Part shown: piece by piece, positions 19,641 to 27,952 of the stretch
Position numbering within the stretch: the first letter of the stretch is position 1
How the letters are laid out: each line of letters begins with the position of its first letter
NCBI RefSeq assembly: GCF_041821045.1
Contig: NZ_JBGUAW010000005.1
Span: 1-64,000 of the forward strand
DNA length: 64,000 bases
Source of the DNA: Thiohalorhabdus sp. Cl-TMA
Lineage (GTDB): Bacteria > Pseudomonadota > Gammaproteobacteria > Thiohalorhabdales > Thiohalorhabdaceae
Direction of reading: 5' to 3'
The notes under the pieces: model-generated
Seen by the model: only the letters and a program-made list of their open reading frames with translations
Told to the model about the DNA's origin: nothing
Database searches by the model: none
Made by a program: the position numbers and the translations under genes

Positions 19641-20864
19641 ATGGCTGTTTCCGCAGATGCCCGCGGCAACCGCGCCGTCCTCCTCCGCGAGCCCTACCGT
19701 CTATTCTTTCCCGGCGCCGCCCTCTATGCCCTCGCCGTCATGGCGGGCTGGGCGCTTTGGCTGCTGTATCTGGGCGGCTTGGGTCCGGGCGTTCCCATCC
19801 CGGCGATCCCCCCCGGCTGGCTTCACGGCCATACCCAGGTCTGGGGGGTGCTGCAGCTCTTCATTTTTGGCTTCATCCTCACTGCCCTGCCGCGCCAGTG
19901 CCGCCATCCGAACGAGGTGCCGCCCCGGCGCTGGGTCGGTCTCATTGCGCTGTTCCTGCTGGCACAGGCGGGGATCTGGATAGGCGGACTCGGTGGCTGG
20001 GTGGCCCTGGCTATCGGGGCGGGATGTCTGGGTGCCCTCCTGATGCTGGGGACCGCGGCGGGCCTGGCGCGCTGGCTGCCGGACGCCGGCAATCCGCACC
20101 AGCCCCGCTACGCCTTGGCCGCTCTGGCGATATCGGGCGGTGCCGCCCTGCTGGACGCTTTGGCCTGGGGCCTCAGCGCACCGGGCCTGCACGACTGGGC
20201 GATCCGGGCGGGGCTGTACGCGGAGATGGGGCTGGCCCTGGCCCTCTCCCATCGCCTAGTGCCCATGTTCGCCCGCAACGCGATCCCCGGATATCAGGGC
20301 TCTCAGGGGCCCCGCTTCCTGCCCGTGCTGGCTGCCGGGATCGGGGTGCGGCTGGTGCTGGCGGCGTCTCCCGGGTCGGGTGCGGCACTGGCGGGCGGCG
20401 CGGTGGACGTGCTTCTGGCCGGCTGGGTGCTCCGCGAGCTCCTGCGCTGGTCCCCGGCCACGGCGGTGCACCGGTGGCTGGTAGGCGCCAAGCTGGTCCC
20501 GATGGCCTGGTTCGTGGTCGGCCTGGCGCTGAGCGGGGCCGTTGCCCTGGGAGCAAGCTGGCCCGACGCGGGCCGCGCCTGGGTCCACGCCGTGGGCCTG
20601 GGCGGTATGGCCTCGCTCGCCCTGGTGTTCAGCATGCGGGTAAGCCTCGGTCACGCCGGTCGCGCCCTGGACCCGGACCGAGCCCTGCGCGTGGCCTTCT
20701 GGCTGCTTCAGGGGAGCGTGCTCCTGCGCTTGCTCCTGCCCCTCTGGACGCCGGAGGGGCAGGGCGGCATGATGACAGCAACCCATTGGGCCGCCTGGCT
20801 GTGGCTGGCGGCCTTCGCCATCTGGCTGGTGCGGCTGCTGCCGCGCATGGCCGAGCACTCGTGA
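19641..20864 (+). CDS. nnrS: NnrS-family membrane protein
   Basis: A 407-residue polytopic membrane protein with roughly twelve hydrophobic segments. Family signatures visible are LREPYRLFFPGAALYA, HGHTQVWGVLQLFIFGFILTALPR (with conserved His) and LSHRLVPMFARNAIPGY. NnrS is a haem- and copper-containing membrane protein linked to nitric oxide and nitrosative-stress metabolism in denitrifiers. An FNR/DNR-type box lies upstream. The HybE-like gene follows after 23 bases. Confidence 0.88.
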   Translation: MAVSADARGNRAVLLREPYRLFFPGAALYALAVMAGWALWLLYLGGLGPGVPIPAIPPGWLHGHTQVWGVLQLFIFGFILTALPRQCRHPNEVPPRRWVGLIALFLLAQAGIWIGGLGGWVALAIGAGCLGALLMLGTAAGLARWLPDAGNPHQPRYALAALAISGGAALLDALAWGLSAPGLHDWAIRAGLYAEMGLALALSHRLVPMFARNAIPGYQGSQGPRFLPVLAAGIGVRLVLAASPGSGAALAGGAVDVLLAGWVLRELLRWSPATAVHRWLVGAKLVPMAWFVVGLALSGAVALGASWPDAGRAWVHAVGLGGMASLALVFSMRVSLGHAGRALDPDRALRVAFWLLQGSVLLRLLLPLWTPEGQGGMMTATHWAAWLWLAAFAIWLVRLLPRMAEHS

Positions 20865-20887
20865 ACAGGCACATCCTGGGAGCCGCC

Positions 20888-21442
20888 ATGAGCCAGGACG
20901 AGCCCCGTTGGGAATTCCATGCCGTTCCGGATCCGGTTGCCGGCCTCGAGGCCGCCTATCAGGGGATCCAGTTCGAGATGCTGGGCTATGGCAGCCCCCG
21001 TCTGAACGAATGCCTGGAAGTGCGGGCGGAAGGGCCTGAAACCCGCGACGGCTGGCATCAGGTGCTGCTGGTTACCCCCTGGGCCGCCATGCAGGTCTAC
21101 CTTCCCCGGGAACCGCACGACCTGTCGGCCCTTCCGGAGCCGGCCGAGCTGGAGTGCGAGGAGGATGGCCGCGTGGTGGTCGGCGCCGAGCTGCGCTTCC
21201 CCTTCGACGGGGTGATCCACGACCTGGAGGTGGCCTACGACACGCGCCTGGGCCACCACCTGGTGGAAATGCTCCTGACCAGCATGGGCGCCTTCCAGGA
21301 TACCGAGGAGGCCCTGGTCTGGGCCCGGGAGCGGGCGGCCCGACGCAACGGGCGGCAGACCCCGTCCGACGCGGAATCCTCCCCGGGGCCCCGCCGAGTG
21401 AGCCGGCGAGACCTTTTCCGGGGCCTGTTGGGTCGCAGGTAG
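20888..21442 (+). CDS. HybE-like chaperone family protein
   Basis: The 184-residue protein resembles the HybE family (NiFe-hydrogenase assembly chaperones): an N-terminal helix with GLEAAYQGI, a central VLLVTPWAAMQVYLPRE strand pair matching the ITPW...IFPGP region of E. coli HybE, LRFPFDGV, and a C-terminal RRVSRRDLFRGLLGRR tail comparable to HybE's basic tail. In E. coli, HybE binds Tat signal peptides of hydrogenase 2 subunits. No hydrogenase gene is nearby, so the partner is unknown. ATG 20888 follows GGGAG; a GTG at 20861 is possible. Transcribed with nnrS. Confidence 0.6.
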   Translation: MSQDEPRWEFHAVPDPVAGLEAAYQGIQFEMLGYGSPRLNECLEVRAEGPETRDGWHQVLLVTPWAAMQVYLPREPHDLSALPEPAELECEEDGRVVVGAELRFPFDGVIHDLEVAYDTRLGHHLVEMLLTSMGAFQDTEEALVWARERAARRNGRQTPSDAESSPGPRRVSRRDLFRGLLGRR

Positions 21443-21447
21443 CTGCT

Positions 21448-22155
21448 GTGGATCCCATGGACGGAGCGCTGCCGGACGATCCGGAGACCGCTCGCGCGGT
21501 ACAGGGGCGGCTCCGCGGACAGGTGCGGCTGGAGCCCTTGGACCGTCCCGTTAGTCGGGTAGGCGGGGTGGATTCCGCCTTCCTGACCGACAGGGTGGTG
21601 GCCGTGGTGGTGGTGCTTCGCTATCCGGAGCTGGAGGTGGTGGAAGAGGCAATCGCCGCCCTCCCGATCCCCTTCCCCTATGTCCCCGGTCTGCTTTCCT
21701 TCCGCGAGGGTCCGGCCATCCTGGAGGCCTTTCAGCGCCTCCACACGCTCCCCGATCTGCTCCTCTTCGATGGTCAGGGGATTGCCCACCCGCGCCGGCT
21801 CGGCATCGCCTCCCACATGGGTCTGCTGCTGGATCGGCCGGCTGTGGGTGTGGCCAAATCGCGCCTGGTGGGAACCTACGATGCGGTCGGACTGGGTGTG
21901 GAGAAGGGGGACCGGGTGCCGCTCATGGACGGCGGCGAGACGCTCGGGACCGTGCTCCGCAGCCGGCGCAACGTGCGGCCGCTCTTCGTCAGCCCGGGCC
22001 ACCGCTGCAACGTGACCGATGCGGTATCCTGGACGCTGGCCTGCTGCACCCGCTACCGGCTGCCGGAGCCCACACGCATCGCCGACAAGCGGGCCGATGT
22101 GCACAAGCGGCAACTGCGGGAGCGCACCGATTCGGCGCCGGAGCAGGAAGGATGA
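21448..22155 (+). CDS. nfi: Endonuclease V
   Basis: Endonuclease V nicks DNA near deoxyinosine and other deaminated bases. The 235-residue protein has the family motifs: VGGVDSAF with catalytic Asp, PYVPGLLSFREGP with the metal-binding Glu, LLFDGQGIAHPRRLGIASHMGLL (second Asp, DNA-binding wedge) and GVAKSRLVG. The start is GTG 21448 (nearby AGGT) or ATG 21457. It is five bases from the HybE-like gene and seven from mazG; with mazG it may form a nucleotide-sanitising pair. Confidence 0.92.
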   Translation: MDPMDGALPDDPETARAVQGRLRGQVRLEPLDRPVSRVGGVDSAFLTDRVVAVVVVLRYPELEVVEEAIAALPIPFPYVPGLLSFREGPAILEAFQRLHTLPDLLLFDGQGIAHPRRLGIASHMGLLLDRPAVGVAKSRLVGTYDAVGLGVEKGDRVPLMDGGETLGTVLRSRRNVRPLFVSPGHRCNVTDAVSWTLACCTRYRLPEPTRIADKRADVHKRQLRERTDSAPEQEG

Positions 22156-22161
22156 GCGCGC

Positions 22162-22974
22162 ATGACCGAGATGAGCCGTTTGCTGGAGATCATGGCCCGG
22201 CTGCGGGATCCGGAGGGCGGCTGTCCCTGGGACCGGCAGCAGACCTATGCCTCCATCGTCCCGCATACGCTGGAGGAGGCGTACGAGGTGGCGGACGCCA
22301 TCGAGCGGGAGGACTGGGCCCACCTTCCGGACGAGCTTGGGGACCTGCTTTTCCAGGTGGTCTTCTATGCCCAGATCGCCCGCGAAGAGGGGCGCTTCGA
22401 CTTCGGTGACGTGGCCGCCGCGGTCAGCGACAAACTGGTGCGACGCCATCCCCATGTTTTCGGCGGGCAGGATTTCCAGTCGGCCGAGGAGCAGTCCCGG
22501 GCGTGGGAAGCGCAAAAGGCGGAGGAGCGCGCCGCGCGCCAGGCGGGCGAGGGGTCCGGAAGCGCCCTGGACGACGTCGCGCGGACCCTGCCCGCCGTGC
22601 AGCGCGCGGGGAAGCTTCAGGAGCGGGCGGAGCGGACCGGATTCGAATGGCCCCGGGATGAGGACCTGTTCGCCAAGGTGGATGAAGAGCTCGGTGAGCT
22701 GCGGCACGAGGTGGAAGAGGAGGGTCCGGCCGAGCGCGTCGAGCATGAGGTGGGGGACCTCCTGTTCGCCGCCGTGGGGCTCGCAAGGCGTCTGGGGGTA
22801 GACCCGGAGACCGCCCTGCGCCGCTCCAACGACCGCTTCGAGGAGCGGTTCCGGCATATGGAGGGGGCCCTGCGTACCGAGGGGCGGGCCATGGAAACGC
22901 AGTCCCTGGGGGAGCTGAAGCGGCTCTGGCGGGCGGCCAAGGCGGCGACGGGCGGTGGCGGCGCCGGGGAATGA
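22162..22974 (+). CDS. mazG: Nucleoside triphosphate pyrophosphohydrolase MazG
   Basis: MazG hydrolyses (d)NTPs to monophosphates and pyrophosphate. The 270-residue protein contains two MazG domains. The first has CPWDRQQT, LEEAYEVADAI and ELGDLLFQVVFYAQIA (E-E-x-x-E-D metal pattern); the second has KVDEELGELRHEVEE and EHEVGDLLFAAVGLAR. Length equals E. coli MazG. It closes the nnrS-hybE-nfi-mazG cluster. Confidence 0.95.
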   Translation: MTEMSRLLEIMARLRDPEGGCPWDRQQTYASIVPHTLEEAYEVADAIEREDWAHLPDELGDLLFQVVFYAQIAREEGRFDFGDVAAAVSDKLVRRHPHVFGGQDFQSAEEQSRAWEAQKAEERAARQAGEGSGSALDDVARTLPAVQRAGKLQERAERTGFEWPRDEDLFAKVDEELGELRHEVEEEGPAERVEHEVGDLLFAAVGLARRLGVDPETALRRSNDRFEERFRHMEGALRTEGRAMETQSLGELKRLWRAAKAATGGGGAGE

Positions 22975-23017
22975 CCGGCCGTGGGAAGCCGGCGTCGTGT
23001 CACCTTTCTGAAAAGTG

Positions 23018-23046
23018 TTGGCTTTAGAAACCGGAGGGAGTAAGGT
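23018..23046 (+). promoter_or_regulatory. Candidate sigma70 promoter for the HNH gene
   Basis: TTGGCT (23018-23023) and TAAGGT (23041-23046) are 17 bases apart in the gap after mazG, about 25 bases before the next start codon. Only hexamer evidence. Confidence 0.4.
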
Positions 23047-23069
23047 AGCAACCAGGATGGAATGACCCT

Positions 23070-23648
23070 ATGGTGCACACTCTGCTCTTAAACCGTGGAA
23101 CGCGACCTATTGCCTGGGCTACCTGGCAAGAGCTGGTAATTCTCCAGTGCCGGGGACTGATTCAGCAGCCCATGGGCGACATCGTCTACCGGGTGCGGGG
23201 CGGGGTCTCCCGGGAGACCGGGGAGCGCAGCATGGTGGAGGTTCCGTCCATCGCGGTGGTGGCCGAGGCGCGCCATCCCGGTGACCGGGTGCCCCTGCCG
23301 AGGCGGGAGAACCGGGAGCTCTACCAGCGCGACGAGTGGACCTGCCTCTATTGCGGCGGTCGCTTCGACCGGCGCGAGCTTTCCCGCGACCATATTCATC
23401 CCCTTTCCCTGGGCGGTCTCGACCGGTGGGAGAACGTTGCCACCGCCTGTCGGCGCTGTAATCGGCTAAAGGGTGGGCGCACCCCCGAAGAGGCCCGGAT
23501 GCCCCTGCTTGCTGTACCGTACGCACCGGTCCACGCTGAGTGGATGGTGCTGACGGGGCGCAATATCCGGGGCGACCAGATGGAGATCCTGCGCGCGCAT
23601 CTGCCGCGCACCAGCCCCCTCCGCTTCGATATCCCCCGGATCGCCTGA
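23070..23648 (+). CDS. HNH endonuclease family protein
   Basis: A 192-residue protein with a complete zinc-finger HNH core: CLYCGGRF (first Cys pair), SRDHIHPLSLGG (DH with catalytic His), WENVATACRRCNRLKGG (Asn, second Cys pair) and RTPEEA. The N-terminal region (about 1-70) is a separate small domain seen with this HNH type in proteobacteria. It is a free-standing gene with no methyltransferase or phage gene next to it, so a restriction role is not indicated; a housekeeping DNA-metabolism role is possible. Confidence 0.85.
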   Translation: MVHTLLLNRGTRPIAWATWQELVILQCRGLIQQPMGDIVYRVRGGVSRETGERSMVEVPSIAVVAEARHPGDRVPLPRRENRELYQRDEWTCLYCGGRFDRRELSRDHIHPLSLGGLDRWENVATACRRCNRLKGGRTPEEARMPLLAVPYAPVHAEWMVLTGRNIRGDQMEILRAHLPRTSPLRFDIPRIA

Positions 23649-23768
23649 GGCGACCGCTTTCCTCCCCCGGTCCACGAGCGTATTCTTAAGGGCGTTTTGT
23701 ACCGTGCGCGCATCATCTTGCTGTCCCCTTGCTCGCGCAGTTTGCCCGCTCGCTGTTCGAGGAACGAC

Positions 23769-24200
23769 ATGATCGTTTTCGACATACTTTGCAGCAATCA
23801 GCACCGTTTCGAAGGCTGGTTCGCCAACGGCGCCGATTTCGAGGCCCAGCTCGACAATGGACAGCTGACCTGTCCGGTCTGTGGCTCCGATCGGCTCAAG
23901 CGGGCGGTCAGCGGCTCCCGGGTGGCCACGGGGGCCGGCAAGCCGACGGCGGCGCCCGGGCCCGCCAGGGGGGAAGCCGCCGCGCGCGAGCTCATGCGCC
24001 GGGTCTGGGAGCATATCGGCGGCCATTCCGAATACGTGGGCCAAGATTTCGCCAAGGAGGCGCGCCGGATGCAGAAAGGGGAGACGGAAGACCGGAGCAT
24101 TCACGGCGAGGCGACCCGCGAGGAGGCCGAAGCCCTGCTGGAGGAAGGCCTGGCGGTCCTGCCCCTGGGTCCCGCCGAGGACCCCGAGTCGACCCATTAA
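23769..24200 (+). CDS. DUF1178 zinc-ribbon family protein
   Basis: A 143-residue protein starting MIVFDILC with an N-terminal zinc-ribbon-like half: C-x4-H (CSNQHRFEGWF) and CPVCGS. The rest contains an Ala-rich linker and a conserved helical part (GQDFAKEARRMQKGETEDRSIHGEAT). These are features of DUF1178, a conserved family of unknown function. The ATG follows CGAGGAAC. A terminator-like hairpin follows. Confidence 0.85.
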   Translation: MIVFDILCSNQHRFEGWFANGADFEAQLDNGQLTCPVCGSDRLKRAVSGSRVATGAGKPTAAPGPARGEAAARELMRRVWEHIGGHSEYVGQDFAKEARRMQKGETEDRSIHGEATREEAEALLEEGLAVLPLGPAEDPESTH

Positions 24201-24241
24201 GAGGCTACCGGGGGATAAATCCCTGCTGACGTGGCGAGAGC

Positions 24242-24264
24242 GGCCCCGCAAGCGCGGGGCCTTT
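24242..24264. terminator. Hairpin between convergent DUF1178 and ICMT-like genes
   Basis: An eight-base perfect stem GGCCCCGC/GCGGGGCC with an AAGC loop is followed by only three T residues. It lies between two convergent genes and may serve both. Confidence 0.55.
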
Positions 24265-24278
24265 GCCGTTCCGGCGGT

Positions 24279-24920
24279 CTAGAAGGGCAGGGTGTAAGCC
24301 GGCAGCACGCCGCGGGCGTGGGCCTCGGCAATGGCGCGCAGGGCGATATAGGCGATGATGAACCAGCCCGCGTCCGCAAGGGCCATGCGGAATTGCCGCG
24401 GTGAGGCGGTTACCCAGTCTGGCTCCCGCCAATCCGCGCCGGGGCGGGGCCAGAATCGGGGAACCGCCCGCCGGTAGTCCTGATAGGCGGCGCCGTGCCG
24501 ACGGGCCAGCTTCTCCTCCTCGCGGGTCAGCACGCCCGGATAATAGAGCAGGAAAGCCAGGAGGAGCAGAAGCAGCAGGAGGGGATTGGCGCTCGCCAGC
24601 CCCAGACCGATGGTGGCCAGCAGACTGGAAAGGTAGAGGGGGTTGCGGGTCACCCCGTACGGTCCCGCGCGCACCAGCTCCGCCCCTTTGTGTCCGCCGA
24701 TGAACAACGTGGCGAGCAACCGGCCGAAGATGCCGGCCATTACCAGCATCAAACCGGCCCATGCCGTGGCAAGCGCCCACCAGGAACCGCCGAGCAGCGC
24801 ACTCTCCGTGGACAGCGCGAGGAATACCACCAGTACCGCCACGGCACCGCTCAGACGCCGGCGGGTCCGGGTGTGGTGAAGGGGGCGGTGCTGGCTGAGG
24901 AGGCCCTGTCCGAAAGCCAT
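24279..24920 (-). CDS. Isoprenylcysteine carboxyl methyltransferase (ICMT/PEMT)-family membrane protein
   Basis: A 213-residue membrane protein with about five hydrophobic segments. The methyltransferase signature is clear: GPYGVTRNPLYLSSLLATIGLGL, then EEEKLARRHGAAYQDYRRAVPRFWPR, which binds SAM and the head-group in ICMT/PEMT relatives. The bacterial substrate is unknown (lipid or small molecule). The start at 24920 is chosen by hydropathy; the ribosome-binding site is weak, and the open frame continues upstream to 24998. Confidence 0.8.
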   Translation of the reverse strand: MAFGQGLLSQHRPLHHTRTRRRLSGAVAVLVVFLALSTESALLGGSWWALATAWAGLMLVMAGIFGRLLATLFIGGHKGAELVRAGPYGVTRNPLYLSSLLATIGLGLASANPLLLLLLLLAFLLYYPGVLTREEEKLARRHGAAYQDYRRAVPRFWPRPGADWREPDWVTASPRQFRMALADAGWFIIAYIALRAIAEAHARGVLPAYTLPF

Positions 24921-25228
24921 TTTCCCGAGACCGACCGTGGTTGCCGAATTTGTGGAAGCCTCTATTCCACCTATCCCGGTTCGTCGGGTGTGGCGCAACC
25001 CAGGGCATCCCGGGAGATCAAATTTCAGCGGGGAAGGTAGCGGCAGGCGCGCGCGGATCTGTAGCCGCCCGTTGGCATGGTCCTGGAAGGCGCGGAGTGG
25101 AGTGCCCGTCGGGTATCCCGGAAATCCGCCCCGGAAGGAGGGGTGTGGCGCGGTCCCAACCAGGCGCCGCGGCGGTCCGTCTGCCGGCCCCGTCCGGGCG
25201 GAGTAGGGGTGCGAAGTGGCGCAGCCGT
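24921..25228. other. Intergenic region with no recognised gene
   Basis: About 310 bases between two minus-strand genes. Short open frames occur in all frames but none has a convincing start site or recognisable protein. It should contain the promoter of the ICMT-like gene. Confidence 0.4.
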
Positions 25229-26653
25229 CTAGCCGGTGCCGGCCCGTTCAGGAAGCTCGGCGAGGTCGATCCGCTCGCCGTTACCGGGCCGGAAGATCCC
25301 CTGCCGGCCCCGGAGCTCGGCGATCCGGTCGCCCAGAACCTCCATGGGCGTCTCCTCGCCGTGGACCAGGGCGAGCGCGGGCCCCCGGGTGAATCCCGCG
25401 TACCAGCGCCGCAGGCCCTCGCTGTCTGCATGGGCGGAAAGGCCTCCCACGGTGTGGATGCGGGCGCCGACCTTTACCGGCTCTCCCCACAGCTCCACCT
25501 CCCGGGCGCCGTCCACCAGCCGCCGGCCCAGGGTTCCGTGCGCCTGGTAACCGACGAACACCAGATGGGTCTCGTCGCGCCACAGGTTGTGCTTCAGGTG
25601 GTGCTTGATGCGGCCGCCCGTGCACATGCCGCTGCCGGCGAGGATGATGGCCCCGCTACGGACCCGGTTGATGCCCATGGATTGCCTCGGGGTGCGGGTC
25701 ATCTGCAGGTTGGGGAGCGCGAAGGGGTTGCCGCCGTTCTCCTGGCTGCGCTTGACGGCCTCCGGGTCGTACACCTCCTTGTGGCGGGCATATACCTGCG
25801 TGGTCTCGATGGCCATGGGACTGTCCAGGAAGATGGACCAGTCATCCAGGCCCCAGTCCCGGTGGTGCTTGGCGAAGGTGTACAGGAGCTCCTGGCTCCG
25901 GCCCACGGCGAAGGCGGGGATGAGGATGTTGCCGGCCTCCGAGCGCGCTTCCCGGAAGATTTCGGCCATTTCTCCCCAGGTGGCCTCCCAGGAACGGTGG
26001 AGCCGGTCCCCGTAGGTGGATTCCAGGATTACCAGATCCGCCTCTTCCACCGGGCTCGGGTCGCGCAGTATGGGAGAGCCGTGGTGCCCCAGGTCGCCGC
26101 TGAAAACCAGCTTGCGCGCCAGGCCGTCCTCCTCCAGCCACAGCTCCACGATGGCCGATCCCAGGATGTGGCCGGCATCGCGAAGTCGCACATGCACCCC
26201 GGGCATTATCCGGCGGATCTCGTCGTAGTCCAGGCCCCGGAAGCGGCGCATGGCGCGCTGCGCTTCCTTGACCGTGTACAGGGGCTCCACGGGATCCAGT
26301 CGGCGCCGGCGGCGCTTGCGATTCACCGCCTCGGCCTCCCGCTCATTGAGGTTACCCGCGTCCTTGAGCATGATCCGGCACAGGTCGCGGCTGGCCCGGT
26401 GGGTGTAAATGGGGCCCCGGAAGCCCGCCTGCACCAGCAGCGGCAGGCGGCCAGAGTGGTCGAGGTGGGCATGAGTCAGGACCACCGCGTCGATGCGGTC
26501 CGCGGCGAATGGGAAGGAGTCCCGGTTGCGCTCCTCGTCTTCGGGGCTCCCCTGGATAAGGCCGCAGTCCACCAGAATGCGCTTGCGGCCCACCCGGATG
26601 AGGAAGCAGGATCCCGTAACCTCCCGTGCCGCTCCCAGGAACTGGATATCCAT
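25229..26653 (-). CDS. Beta-CASP metallo-beta-lactamase-fold RNA nuclease
   Basis: The 474-residue protein has the MBL core with LTHAHLDHSGRLP, DAGHILGSA and SGDLGHHGSP, the beta-CASP insert beginning ESTYGDR, a GSGMCTGGRIKHHL segment, and a C-terminal RMMBL domain with VGGLSAHADS. This is the layout of RNA-specific beta-CASP enzymes (CPSF73/YsgB-like), normally endo- or exoribonucleases. The ATG at 26653 lacks a good ribosome-binding site and follows a possible small ORF by three bases, suggesting translational coupling. Confidence 0.92.
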   Translation of the reverse strand: MDIQFLGAAREVTGSCFLIRVGRKRILVDCGLIQGSPEDEERNRDSFPFAADRIDAVVLTHAHLDHSGRLPLLVQAGFRGPIYTHRASRDLCRIMLKDAGNLNEREAEAVNRKRRRRRLDPVEPLYTVKEAQRAMRRFRGLDYDEIRRIMPGVHVRLRDAGHILGSAIVELWLEEDGLARKLVFSGDLGHHGSPILRDPSPVEEADLVILESTYGDRLHRSWEATWGEMAEIFREARSEAGNILIPAFAVGRSQELLYTFAKHHRDWGLDDWSIFLDSPMAIETTQVYARHKEVYDPEAVKRSQENGGNPFALPNLQMTRTPRQSMGINRVRSGAIILAGSGMCTGGRIKHHLKHNLWRDETHLVFVGYQAHGTLGRRLVDGAREVELWGEPVKVGARIHTVGGLSAHADSEGLRRWYAGFTRGPALALVHGEETPMEVLGDRIAELRGRQGIFRPGNGERIDLAELPERAGTG

Positions 26654-26656
26654 GGC

Positions 26657-26773
26657 TCAGGCCCGCCCCGGCCGGGTATGGGGGGGCCGGGAGCGCACTC
26701 CGGCGGGTATCGGATGGCGGGTGGCGATGCGGCCCACGGGGAGCCGATGGACGGCGGTTTTCTCGCTGGACAT
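26657..26773 (-). CDS. Candidate 38-residue small ORF, coupled to the beta-CASP gene
   Basis: An ATG preceded by AGAGGG with suitable spacing opens a 38-codon frame (start MSSEKTAVHRLPVG) that ends three bases before the beta-CASP start, which itself has no ribosome-binding site. The residues are rich in Arg and Pro. There is no recognised family; it may be a translated leader or chance. Confidence 0.35.
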   Translation of the reverse strand: MSSEKTAVHRLPVGRIATRHPIPAGVRSRPPHTRPGRA

Positions 26774-26856
26774 GCGGAACCCTCTGGTTTCCCGGTACTA
26801 TCCGGACGCGGTCGGTCCGGCTCCAGGGTATCAGAGGGCTCGGGGTGGGGAACGGA

Positions 26857-26976
26857 TCAGCGCCGGTTACGGCTCGGGTGGGGGCTGCGCTGCCGGCGGG
26901 GACGTCTGCGCAGCGGCTCCTGGCGGGTACGGCGGCGGCGGTTGATGGTCCGGGAGGCGGGACGTTTGCGCTTCAT
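26857..26976 (-). CDS. Candidate 39-residue very basic microprotein
   Basis: An ATG follows a strong ribosome-binding site (AGGAGGAG, six bases of spacer). The 39 residues (start MKRKRPASRTINRRRRTR) contain about 17 Arg and no acidic residue except one Glu, suggesting nucleic-acid binding. It lies about 80 bases before the smaller ORF and shares its strand with the beta-CASP RNase. No family is recognised. The strong site is the main support. Confidence 0.45.
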   Translation of the reverse strand: MKRKRPASRTINRRRRTRQEPLRRRPRRQRSPHPSRNRR

Positions 26977-27063
26977 GAAAACTCTCCTCCTGCGGGCCGG
27001 GCCCGCTTTGGAATCCGCAGGGTCCATTGCAGCGAGGCCGGGTTGCAGTTTGTTGACAGGCCG

Positions 27064-27089
27064 AAAAAAGCCCCGGCGGAGGCCGGGGC
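27064..27089 (-). terminator. Rho-independent terminator on the minus strand
   Basis: Reading the minus strand, the stem GCCCCGGC/GCCGGGGC with a four-base loop is followed by six T residues. It ends the transcript of the 89-residue protein encoded at 27116-27385 and separates it from the basic microprotein. Confidence 0.88.
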
Positions 27090-27115
27090 GGGATTCATGC
27101 GAAAGCCGGCCCCGG

Positions 27116-27385
27116 TCAGGTCGGCGTGGTCTCCTTGCGCTGCCGATCGGGCTCCACCGTCGGCCCCGGTTCACGCGGAGCGCCTTCGGGCAGGCCGAGG
27201 AAGACGGCGGCCGCCAGGTCCGCCTGCTGCTCGCCGTCGAGGTCGCGGATCTCCCGCTCGAAACGGATCCCCAGATTCTTGGCGATCCGCCCCAGGGCTT
27301 CCTCGTTGTATCGGATCCCCGGGTAATGGCGCCGGGTGATCAGGTGCAGCTTCATCTTGACGAGATCGCTTTCGCAGACGCACAT
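27116..27385 (-). CDS. Hypothetical protein, 89 residues
   Basis: The ATG follows AGGAGGTG with five bases of spacing, and a strong terminator lies downstream, so this is a real single-gene transcript. The protein starts MCVCESDLVKMKLHL, has a compact central part (ITRRHYPGIRYNEEALGRIA) and a Pro/Glu-rich tail. No domain is recognised. The two N-terminal Cys could bind metal, but no second pair is present. Confidence 0.65.
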   Translation of the reverse strand: MCVCESDLVKMKLHLITRRHYPGIRYNEEALGRIAKNLGIRFEREIRDLDGEQQADLAAAVFLGLPEGAPREPGPTVEPDRQRKETTPT

Positions 27386-27516
27386 ACGGCACCTCCTGTG
27401 AGGTGGTCAAAAATCCACCTTGCGCCTGTGCTCCAGGTCGGATCAAGGCGAACGCCGCACTTCGTCACGGCTCTCTGGGGCGTTACAATAAGGCGTTTTT
27501 TTGAGTGGGGGCTCTC

Positions 27517-27918
27517 ATGGCAACGGCGCACCTGGACGCCCAGGAACTGGCCATTACCGCCTGGTTCGTGGAAAGCGCGGTGGTCTCTCTGAAGGAGTAC
27601 CTGGAGGAGGATGCGGAGGAGGGCGTGGAGGATGCCCTCCGCGTGCGCGACCTCTATCTCCTAGAGGGCATACGGAGCCTCCTCCAGGGCCATCTGGGGA
27701 GCGCGGAATCCGTCTCCCTGGAATTGAGCGCCGAGCAGCTGGAACGGCTGAGCCGTCTGGCGGATGATGCCGCCGCCCTGTGCCGGGGACAGCGCCCCGG
27801 CACGGAGGAAATGCAGGCGCTTTCCACGCCGCCCGACGCTTCGGCCCTGGCCCACATACTGGAGGGGCTGCGCGACAAGCTCCGCGCCCATCCCGAGCAC
27901 CCGGAATTGGACGGCTGA
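27517..27918 (+). CDS. Hypothetical protein, 133 residues
   Basis: An acidic, mostly helical protein (starting MATAHLDAQELAITAWFVES) with Leu/Glu-rich helices and no recognised domain or signal peptide. The ATG follows GTGGGGG. A candidate -10 TACAAT at 27484-27489, with TTCGTC 17 bases upstream, may drive it. The cupin gene follows after 34 bases on the same strand, so they may be cotranscribed. Confidence 0.6.
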   Translation: MATAHLDAQELAITAWFVESAVVSLKEYLEEDAEEGVEDALRVRDLYLLEGIRSLLQGHLGSAESVSLELSAEQLERLSRLADDAAALCRGQRPGTEEMQALSTPPDASALAHILEGLRDKLRAHPEHPELDG

Positions 27919-27952
27919 GCCCCAGGCTCCAGCGAGCAGCGAGGCACGACGC

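Noticed and set aside
19553-20887. An open frame reading through nnrS in another frame before the HybE-like gene
   Set aside because: The upstream part has a Pro/Gly/Arg-rich shadow translation. Only the part from 20888 resembles a protein family.
24941-27592. A plus-strand open frame of 883 codons opposite the beta-CASP gene
   Set aside because: It is antisense to a clear enzyme with all catalytic motifs. High GC makes long open antisense frames common. No domain is recognisable.
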